Assembly: GCF_047263945.1 (NCBI RefSeq)
Contig: NZ_JBLAVB010000006.1
Span: 124,001-188,000 of the forward strand
DNA length: 64,000 bases
Direction of reading: 5' to 3'
From: Rhodospirillum sp047263945
GTDB taxonomy: Bacteria; Pseudomonadota; Alphaproteobacteria; Rhodospirillales; Rhodospirillaceae
Shown: one piece after another, positions 13,201 through 19,700 of the stretch
How positions within the stretch are numbered: the first letter of the stretch is position 1
Layout of the letters: every line of letters starts with the position of its first letter
The notes under the pieces: generated by a model
What the model saw: only the letters and a program-made list of their open reading frames with translations
Told to the model about the DNA's origin: nothing
Database searches by the model: none
Made by a program: the position numbers and the translations under genes

Positions 13201-13773
13201 CTGAACGAGCGGCCGGAGGTCAAACAGGCCGTCGTCACCCTGTGGGGCGACGGGCCGGACGACCAGCGGCTGGTCGCCTATGTCCAATCCACCGAAGCGC
13301 TGGACCGCGAGACGGTCGACCGTGAGAGGGTGGCCGACTGGCTGCGCGCGCGGCTGCCCGCCTACATGATCCCATCGGAAGTGGTGGCGCTGGAGCGTTT
13401 CCCGCTGACCCCCAACGGCAAGCTCGACCGCCACGCCCTGCCGCCACCGGACCGCCCGGTGGTAACGGTCTCGGCCGAGCCGCGCACGCCACTGGAAAGC
13501 CAGCTGGCTGAGATGATGGCGGAGGTGCTGTCACTCGACTGCATTGGCATCGACGACGACTTCTTCGCGCTGGGCGGCCATTCGTTGCTCGCCACTAGGC
13601 TGGTCGCCCGGATCAAGCATGCGCTGGAACTGGCGGTGCCGCTGCCCGTCCTGTTCGAGGGGCCGACCGTCCGGCGGCTCGCCGCGCACATTGACACGCT
13701 GCTGTGGGCGGCCGGGCGGCAGACCGCGCCGGACGCCGAATTGCTCGACGACGAAGAGGAGATCTGCCTGTGA
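1294..13773 (+). CDS. Trimodular non-ribosomal peptide synthetase (C-A-NMT-PCP, C-A-PCP-E, C-A-PCP)
   Basis: A 4159-aa NRPS. Approximate domain positions in nt: C1 1480-2800 (HHIVSDGWS); A1 2880-5650 with an N-methyltransferase inserted at about 4330-5060 (VLEIGCGTGLLL); PCP1 5690-5900; C2 5970-7280 (HHIISDQWS); A2 7340-8850; PCP2 8870-9085 (LGGDSILS, the form that precedes E domains); E 9140-10470 (IHHFVVDG, NYLGRF); C3 10555-11870 (SPLQQGMMFHAL and HHHLLTDGW, the D-donor type); A3 11950-13450; PCP3 13490-13700. Specificity residues read from the GrsA alignment are D-I-L-Q-F-G-L-I-W for A1 and D-I-L-Q-L-G-L-I-W for A3, which resemble glycine codes. A2 reads about D-V-G-V-I-G-E-V-W and is not assigned. 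Module 1 is therefore predicted to add N-methyl-Gly, module 2 a D-residue and module 3 Gly. The acidic C-terminus (LLDDEEEICL) fits a docking tail. It overlaps both neighbours by 4 nt. Confidence 0.95.
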   Translation: MSRETDTGLDMATDLGAELADRMASLSSAKRALLAKLRQAAPASPTAKDQDRIPARPPGEAPPLSYAQQRLWVLDQLEGPGSVYNMPNAVRLDGPLDREALAAAFNEVVRRHEALRTNFVARDGEPVQIIHDPAPFDLPLVDIGALPETARDAALSELAAREARRPFDLRADRLLRLTLARLGDDRHVLLINIHHIVSDGWSIGNVLLREVTALYDAFSRGAPPPLPPLPIQYADYACWQRDWLKGARLDAQLSYWQSKLDGLPEVLTLPTDRPRPRMQTFNGRVHYFTLPADLLTRLKALSQTGGATLFMTLLAGYGALLGRYAGQATVAVGTPVANRRREEVEGLIGFFVNTLVMRLDLGEGLDGGLGGHDLLAQVRRTCLDAFRHQDVPFERLVEALHPDRNLSFSPLFQAMFILQNQNAPTTGLRIGDLRMAMIPQDTGASMFDLTLKLEESEGGLSGELEYNTDLFDEATIARFARRYATLLSALVETPDAPVATLPLLDAEERQALLADIDASDRAHTADATLPALFARQAASHPDRIAITQDDQSLTYGALNRRAEQLAAHLMANGVGPETLVGVCLDRSIAMVVGLLGILKAGAAYVPLDPAFPDARLAHMVGHSGLSLLLIGRATEDLGFDPAVPRLNLDRDWEAIAATPLRAPMAVAPDSLAYVIYTSGSTGTPKGVQIAHGALANFLLSMAEEPGLGPDDSLLAVTTISFDIAGLELYLPLITGARVTLASRETAADGFALRRLVEETAPTTLQATPATWRLLLAADWRGPMPARLFCGGETLSGELAARLLATGAKLWNLYGPTETTIWSTVSRVLGPDDGQATDDAKQSIGHAIANTRLYIAENDGELAPAGLPGELLIGGDGLARGYRNQPAMTAERFLPDPFAGRPGARLYRTGDLTRLLSDGRIGFLGRIDHQVKIRGFRIELGEIEAVLDRHPGVRADVVVCREDQPNRQQLVAYFELDPDWAPEQAPEAAQIDKWQAVWDENYRAPNGSEPEAETESDDFDLRGWQSSYSGEPIPAPEMREWVDNTVARILALRPDRVLEIGCGTGLLLTRIAPKVSEYVGVDFSGSVLETLAARVRARGLTQVRLLKRQAREVGVGLERVFDTVVVNSVSQYFPDLDYFLEVLEAAVDIVKDGGRIFLGDLRVLPLLELQHASVQFHQAEDSCDGVELRHRVADLVEGEEELLIDPALFATLRTRFPRVAGVRIQIKRGTAGNEMTRFRCDVTLRIGTAEPDVLVDTLLDASADPSWAESSWQELRETVTRRAALPGAFALRNLRNQRLDEDMRALAWLRTSTGPATVGALRQSLADIPAAGHAAGHAVGIEPERLWELGQELGLAVSCGWSAGQAPDRFDAIFQAGADADLDDGIPLPLGETAANRPFANDPARGGRVRALVADLRQRMAARLPDYMVPSAFVCLDRLPLTPNGKIDRRALPAPVGLAAEESYEAPRTPDEEKLAAIWAAVLGVERVGATDNFFHLGGHSLLAIQVVSRIREAWAVELPIKALFDTPTVRTLAERLTGTAPAGLPPPVRALTPEERAAAPLSFAQQRLWFLDRLEGRSLAYHIAGAIRISGPLDVAALGRVIAEIARRHDALRTTFPDRDGAPVQAVAAPEADGLRVVALDGLPMHARDAELHRRLAEESDRPFDLARDRLYRATLLRLGPDEHVLAVTLHHIISDQWSIGVIFQEMAALYRAFTAGLPSPLPDLPVQYADYAIWQRHWLSGEVLDAQLRFWTDRLSGAPAVLELPFDRPRPAMRQHHGRIHSFRLDEALTARVRRLSQSADATPFMTLLAGFGILLARLSGSDDLVVGSPIANRGQRELEALVGFFVNTLPLRLDLSGQPSVREVLSRVRRTALDAYDHQDVPFENIVETLQPERSLGHTPIFQVMFVLQNAPMADLEMADLTLGTVEPDAVSAKFDLTLSLEERGERFEGVVEYDTDLFDDVTVAALTDQYRRLLDGMAARPDATLSDLPLLDEAQRRAVLVDWNASTAPTPLDCAIHHLFERQAALTPDRPALVHGDAVLSYGALNRLANRVAHRLIALGVEPDLPVALHLEPSLDLLVGLLGILKAGGAYVPLVPQTPPDRLAYILEETGVTLALSEPVLADNLPAGVAAVHMVEDLRAAGVAETNPNRVIPTDSLAYIIHTSGSTGRPKGVQVSHANIVHSTQARLARYAEPVTAMLLLQPLGFDVASGCLFWTLCQGGRLHLEPTDLAQDPHQLLNRMERAGASHLVIVPLPYLPLLDAAGPGQLASLRTVIMGGESMPVELVARHGERLPATALINEYGPTETTVWASHFQVKPEECRAVIPIGRPTPHCQLYCLDEAMAPQPDGVAGDLLIGGPQVARGYLAHPAMTAEKFIPDPFSPTPGARLYRSGDRARRRRDGELEFLGRDDQQVKIRGFRIEPGEIAAVLTSHPAIADAVVVADTPAGRAGGSKRLVAYLVASDEGAAPDGRALRGYLADRLPDYMIPAAFVTLDAFPLTQNGKLDHRSLPAPDAEACETAYAPPRTPTETLLAGIWQEVLGLPQVGIHDNFFSLGGDSILSIQIANRAGRAGFGISVRQLFQHQTIAELARVTPEQAAVVAEQGMVSGPVEATPVLRWFYTDLPPQPWHFNQSVLLEIASGLDPRHVETAVHHLLTHHDMLRARFTGDRGTVPRVEIADSVETIPFTQHDLSTLPTEERAAALRTEAERLQTGLDLTRGPLLRAALFRMGDDRTDRLLLVIHHFVVDGVSLRILIGDLADALGALRRGEAITSPAKTTSVPHWARRLVEYAGQPRALAELDYWRKQARATAAPLPRDHTAGPEANGAASAEQVTVALAPTVTRALLQDVPRVYRTQINDALLTALVRAFARWTGDRHLRIVLEGHGREALFSDVDLSRTVGWFTAAYPLLLSDRAGEDVGTALKRVKETLRAVPNQGIGHGILRHLSPDPAVRAALEGVEPEVSFNYLGRFEQGGCVGDDAIILGEGREDIGRDQSDLGRRRFVLEINGLLRDDRMEFLWTFSRDMHDRHTVEGLAQRFLHELEGIVRHCASAGAGHYTASDFPLAGLNQTALDSLSAHWGDAVEDIYPLSPLQQGMMFHALYQPRSGAYVIQLAARLEGVLHRDAFRRAWRRVLERHPSLRTLFLPDLAADPVQVVLNRAELPWQELDWSDTPDDDSRLNDFLRDDRTRGYALDAAPLMRCALIRLGERSWRFVWSHHHLLTDGWCLPILMREVLHWYGAFAAGSDADLPSPPPYGRYIAWLARQDMAKAEAFWRETLRGFDAPTPLAVDRPAKPTPAGEEQVSDMREVARDLPEGVSHALTRYAQSRRLTLSVLVQGAWAVLLGRYAQRDDVLFGTTVSGRPPEIAEVDRMVGLFINTLPVRVRIDADQGVTSFLAALQDAQITRDLYAHTPLVAIHGWSEVASRDPLFESAVVFENYPVGDAFDDTGDLTVGDVRLLEQNTFPLTLTAAGGARVSLKLSYDAARFDDATAARILDHLANLLTGLTTAPEASVGAWTARSLIDAEERRILVETWNDTRRDDIDLSRTLPDRFEEQVRRTPDRVAVAFGEAQLTFRALNRRANRLAHRLRAMGVTAGAIVGLYAERSLDMLVALLAIQKVGAAYLPLDPAFPADRIAFMLEDAQVAALLTETLRRPALPDVSAPVLCLDGDDAATTVTFPATDPVRPVIDGLPAYVLYTSGSTGRPKGVLVPQRGLVNFLATMAEAPGLEADDALVAVTTISFDIAGLELYLPLLTGARLELASRETASDGFALLDLLESRQATVLQATPATWRLLLDAGWRGGAITKALCGGEALTRDLATRMAVTGVAIWNLYGPTETTIWSSRRLATPDTHDEPCEPIGHPIANTTLYIADRDHVPLPTGVPGEVLIGGDGLAIGYLGRPDLTAERFIPDPFARQPGQRLYRTGDLARHCATDGDLVFLGRMDQQVKLRGFRIELGEIEAALNERPEVKQAVVTLWGDGPDDQRLVAYVQSTEALDRETVDRERVADWLRARLPAYMIPSEVVALERFPLTPNGKLDRHALPPPDRPVVTVSAEPRTPLESQLAEMMAEVLSLDCIGIDDDFFALGGHSLLATRLVARIKHALELAVPLPVLFEGPTVRRLAAHIDTLLWAAGRQTAPDAELLDDEEEICL

Positions 13774-16700
13774 CCGCCGCTGCGACCTCGCTCGACGCCT
13801 TTCTCACGCGACTGCGCGACCTCGGCGTCGCCCTGTCCGTCCAGGGCGGGGAACTGCGCTGCCGCGCGCCGAAGGGCACCCTGACGCCGGAGCTGACGCG
13901 CGAGTTGTCCGCCCGTAAGGCCGAGATCACCAGCTTTCTCGAGCACGCGCGGACCGTGACAGCGGTGGACGGGGAGATCGTCCAACCGGCGCCGCGCGGC
14001 GGTGACCTGCCGCTGTCCTTCGGCCAGCGACGCCTGTGGTTCCTTGATCGGCTGGAGGGGCCGTCGGCGACCTACACCATGCCGATGGCGGTAAGGCTGG
14101 AGGGTGACCTCGATGTCGCGGCGCTGGAACGCGCGGTTGTGGAGATCATCGCGCGGCACGAGATTCTGCGCAGCAACATCGCATTGCGCGACCACGAACC
14201 GGTGCTGATCGTCCATGAGCAGGCGGATTGCCAACTCAACCGACGAGCGTTACCACCCGCAGCCACCCTTGAGGATGCCGTGCAGGTCTGCGTGGAGGAA
14301 GAGGCGGCGCGGCGTTTCGACCTCGCCGACGACCGGCTGATCCAGGCGAGCCTGATCCCGCTCGGCGAGCGCGATCACCTGTTTCTGGTCACCATGCATC
14401 ACATCGTGTCGGACGGCTGGTCGCTTGACGTCTTCGTGCGGGAACTGGTGACGCTCTACGGCGCCTTCCGCGAGGGCGCCCCGTCACCGCTGCAGCCGCT
14501 GTCCTTGCAGTATGTCGACTTCGCCCACTGGCAGCGCGAACGCCTGTCCGGAGAGCAGTTGGCAGCCGAACTCGCCTTCTGGCGCGGCAAGCTGGCCGGC
14601 GCGCCGGAGGTGTTGGCCCTGCCCACCGACCGCCCCCGCCCACCGGTGCAAACCTATCGTGGCGCGAGCCTCACAGACCTCATCGACACCGTATTGACCC
14701 GCGATCTGCGCGCGCTGGCGCAGGACGCCGGGGCCACGCTCTACATGACGCTGCTGACCGGCTTTGCCGCGCTGCTCGCCCGCTATACCGGGGAAAGCGA
14801 CGTCGTGGTCGGGACACCGGTCGCCAACCGCACCCGCGCCGAGTTCGAAGGGCTGATCGGCCTGTTCATCAACACGCTGGCGCTGCGTCTGGATCTAGCT
14901 GGCGATCCGGCCGTGCGCACCGCCCTCGACCGCGTGCGGCGGACCGGGATGGAGGCGCTGGAGCATCAGGAACTGCCCTTCGAACAATTGGTCGAGGAGC
15001 TGCGCCCGGCCCGCGCGCTGAGCCACGCGCCGCTGGTCCAGGTGTCCTTCCAACTGCGCGCCACGACCGAGCCGCTCGCGGTCGCCGGACTGACCTTGCG
15101 CCAAGTCGAGCAGAGCGAAACCACCGCCAAGTTTGACCTGAGCCTGACGGTCGAGGAGCGCGGGGTCGACCTGCTCATCCACTGGAACTACAACCCCGAC
15201 CTGTTCGACGAGGCGACCATCCGGCGAATGATGGGCCATTACCGCCAGCTGCTGACGGGTATGGCCGCGAGGCCGGACGCCCCACTGTCGACGCTGGAGA
15301 TGATGGATGCGGCGGAACGGCGTGCCGTGCTCGACGCGCCCAACCGCACCGCCGTCCCCTACCCGGGCGAGCGCACCTTCCTCGACCTGTTCGACGAGAC
15401 GGCGGCGCGGGTGCCGGACCGCGTGGCGCTCAGCTTCCGCGACACCGACCTGACCTACGGCCAACTGCGGACAAGAATCGATGGGCTGGCGGCGCATCTG
15501 CGCAACCTCGGCGTCGGGCCAGAGTTGCGGGTGGCGCTCTGCGCCGAACGCTCGCCGGACATGGTGATCGCGCTGCTGGCCGTGCTAAAGGTCGGCGGCG
15601 CCTATATCCCGCTCGACCCGGCCTATCCGCCGGAACGGCTCGCCATGGTGCTTGAGGATGCCCGACCGGCGCTGATCGTCACACAAAGTCATTTGCGCGG
15701 GCTGTTCCCGGAAGGGGCAGCGCCGCTCTTCTGCCTGGATGGGGAACCTCAACCATGGCTCAAGGCGCGGTGCGCTCCGGTCGCCTGCGCCGCCTTGCCG
15801 GAGAACATCGCCTACGTCATCTACACCTCGGGCTCGACCGGACGGCCCAAGGGGGTGGCGGTCGGGCACCGGGCGTTGTTGAACTTCCTGCTATCGATGA
15901 AGGGCGAGCCGGGATTCGCCGAGACCGACGCACTGCTGGCGGTCACCACCATCTCCTTCGACATCGCCGCGCTGGAGCTCTATCTGCCGCTGATCGCCGG
16001 GGGCCGGTTGGCGCTGGCGGAGCGCGAGACGACGCTGGACGGGCGGGCGCTCCAGGCGGTCTTGCGCGACCAAGCAATCACCACGCTGCAAGCCACCCCG
16101 GCGACCTGGCGGATCCTGGTGGACACCGACTGGCGCCCGTCCGCCGGATTCAAGGCCCTGTGCGGCGGCGAAGCGCTGCCCCGCGCACTGTCGCGCGCGC
16201 TGCTCGACCGTGGCGTTGACCTGTGGAATCTCTACGGCCCGACCGAGACCACCGTATGGTCCGCCGTTGGCCCGGTCCCCCCCGGCGAGGGCGACACCGA
16301 AGGGGTAGAGCCCATCGGCCATCCCATCGCCAACACGCGGATCCATGTGCTGTCGCCACAAACCCACCCGCTGCCGCTCAGCGTGCCGGGGGAACTGCAC
16401 ATCGGCGGCGACGGACTGGCGCGCGGCTACCTCAACCAGCCGGGGCTGACCGCCGACCGCTACATCCCTGATCCCTTCGCGGCGGAGCCCGGCGCGCGCC
16501 TCTACCGCACCGGCGATCTGGTCCGCCGGGTGACCGACGAACGGATCGAGTTCCTCGGCCGCATCGACCATCAGGTCAAGATTCGCGGCTTCCGCATCGA
16601 GCTGGGCGAGATCGAAGCGGCGCTGCGCTCACGGGACGGCGTGCGCGATGCCATCGTGCTGGCGCGGGAGGATGCGCCGGGCGACAAGCGGCTGGTCGCC

Positions 16701-19700
16701 TATGTGCTGTCGAACGGCGCCGCGGCCCCCGACGCCGCGACCCTGCGCGCCGGGCTGAAGGAGGCCGTGCCGAGCTATATGATCCCGGCTGCCTTCGTGA
16801 TGATGGACGCCTTCCCGCTGACCCCCAATGGCAAGGCCGACCGCCGCGCCCTTCCCGCGCCCGAGAAAGGGGCCGCGGCAGGGAACACGGCGCCAGCCAC
16901 CCCGCACACGGCGATGGAGGCACGGGTGTCCGAGGTCTGGCGGAAGACGTTACGACTGGATAGGGTCGGGCTCGACGACAATTTCTTCGATCTGGGCGGC
17001 CATTCGCTGCTGCTGACCCAGGTGCATGAGGCGCTGCGCCCAGAGACCCGACGGCCCTTCCCGCTGGTCACCCTGTTCCAGCATCCGACAGTGCGCAGCC
17101 TCGCCGCTTGGTTGGCCGAGGATAACCGGAAGGACTCCCCTGTGGCGCCGCTGGTGGAACCGACAACCCGCCGCCAGACTCGCGATATCGCCATCGTCGG
17201 CATGGCCGGACGCTTCCCCGGCGCGGACGATCTGGAGACCTTTTGGGCCAACCTGCGCGACGGACAAGAGTCCATACGCTTCTTCACGCGGGAGGAACTG
17301 CTGGCGGCCGGGCTACCGGAGCACATCGTGTCGAACCCCGATTACGTTCCGGCCAACGGCTGCTTGTCCGACGTCGCCGGCTTCGACGCCGCCTTCTTCG
17401 GCGTCACGCCGTCGGACGCGGAGGTGATGGATCCGCAGCACCGGCTGTTTCTGGAAACCCTGTGGCACACGCTGGAGAACGCCGGGTACGCGTCGACGCC
17501 GGAGGGGACGCGCGTCGGCGTCTTCGCGGGCAGCAGCCATGCCGGATATTTGGCGCGCAACCTGCTGCCCAGCATGTTCGCCGGGCGCCCGATCGACGTC
17601 CAACAAATGATCTTCACCAACGACAAGGATTTCCTGCCGACTCGCGCGTCCTACGCGCTTGCTCTTACGGGGCCGAGCGTCGCGGTGCAGACGGCCTGTT
17701 CCACCTCGCTGGTGGCGCTGCACCTCGCCTGCAACAGCCTGCTCGACGGCGAATGCGAAATGGCGCTGGCCGGCGGCGTGGCGATCAAGCTGCCGCAGAC
17801 CTCCGGCTACAGCTACAGCGAGGGCATGATTCATTCCCCGGATGGCCATTGCCGGGCCTTCGACGCCGAAGCAAACGGCACCACCTGGGGCAGCGGCGTG
17901 GCTGCCGTGCTGCTGAAGCCGCTGGACGCGGCATTGGCCGACCGCGACACCATCCACGCGGTCATCAAGGGCTCCGCCATCAACAACGACGGTGCCGTGA
18001 AGGTATCCTTCACGGCACCCGGCGTCGACGCCCAAGCTCGTGTCATCGCCACCGCCCAGGCACGGGCGGGGGTCACCCCCGACGATATCTCCTTCGTGGA
18101 GACCCACGGCACCGGCACCCGTTTCGGCGATCCCATCGAGGTGGCTGCGCTGACCCGCGCCTTCCGCACCGGTGGGGAGCAGCGCAAGCAACGCTGCGCG
18201 TTGGGGGCGGTGAAGACCAACATCGGCCATCTCGATACCGCCGCCGGCATGGCGGGGTTGTTCAAGACCGTGCTGGCGCTGCGTCACCGGCAGATTCCGC
18301 CAACACTACATTTCCGACGCGGCAACCCGGACATCGACTTCGCCAACAGCCCCTTTTTCGTGAATGACCGGCTGCGCGACTGGGAAAGCGGCTCGGCACC
18401 CCGCCGCGCCGGGGTCAGCTCCTTTGGCATCGGCGGCACCAACGCCCATGTGATCGTCGAGGAGGCGCCAGAGCGCGCCCCATCGGCAACCGCCCGCCCC
18501 CATCAACTGCTCGTGCTGTCGGCACGCAGTGCCGCAGCGCTCGACCAACTGCGCGCGGATCTGGCCGCTCATCTCGCGGCACATCCCGACACCGCGCTGG
18601 TCGATGTCGCGTACACGCTGGCGCTCGGCCGCCGGGCCTTTCCACATCGCATAGCGGTGGTCGCCGGAGACCCGGTCGAGGCGGCGAGCCGCCTGTCGGC
18701 GCCGAACCATCGCCCGGTGGTGGCGACGACCGCCACGCCGCGCGTCGTCTTCCTGTTTCCCGGCCAGGGCAGCCAGCATATCGGCATGGGGGAGGCACTC
18801 TACCGGACTGAGCCGCTCTACCGCGAGATCATCGACCATGGCGCGGAGCGGCTGCGCGAGGGGCTAGGCCTCGATCTGCGGACACTGCTCTATCCGGCGC
18901 CGGGAGAACACACTGTGGCGGAAGCCCGCCTGTCCGAAACCTGGCTGACCCAACCGGCGCTGTTCCTGACCGAATACGCACTGGCCCGGCTGTGGATGTC
19001 CTGGGGCGTCACCCCCTCCGCGATGATCGGCCACAGTCTGGGAGAATACACCGCAGCCTGCCTCGCCGGGGTGTTCGATCTGGACACGGCGCTCGACCTG
19101 GTAGCGGAGCGTGGGCGGTTGATCTGGGCGCAACCGCCTGGCGCCATGCTGGCGGTCGTGCGGCCAGCGGCGGAGGTCGAAGCCCTCTTGGGGGATGGTC
19201 TCGACCTCGCCAGCGTCAACAGCGCTCAGGATTGCGTCGTCTCCGGACCGGTAGAGGCCATAGAGGCGCTGGCGACACGATTGACTGGTGAGGGCGTGCT
19301 GTGCCGTCGGCTGCACGTCTCGCACGCTTTCCACTCGGCGATGATGGAGCCGACGGTCGACGCTTTCACGAAGGTCCTGCGACGGGCGCGGCTGGAACCA
19401 CCGCGACTGCCCTTCGTGTCGAACCTTTCAGGCACCTGGATCACGGAGGAGGAGGCGACCAACCCCGGCTATTGGGCACGCCACCTGCGCCATGCTGTAC
19501 GCTTCGCCGACGGCATCGCGACGGTGCTGGCCGACGCCGACGCAATGCCGCTGGAGGTCGGGCCGGGCAGCGTGCTGGCCGCGCTGACCCGTCGTCATGC
19601 GTCGGCGACGGGCCGGACCGTCCTGTCGTCTCTTCGAAAGCCGGACCAAGCCCCCGACGGAGAGATGTCGGCGCCGATGGAGACGTTGGGACGGCTGTGG

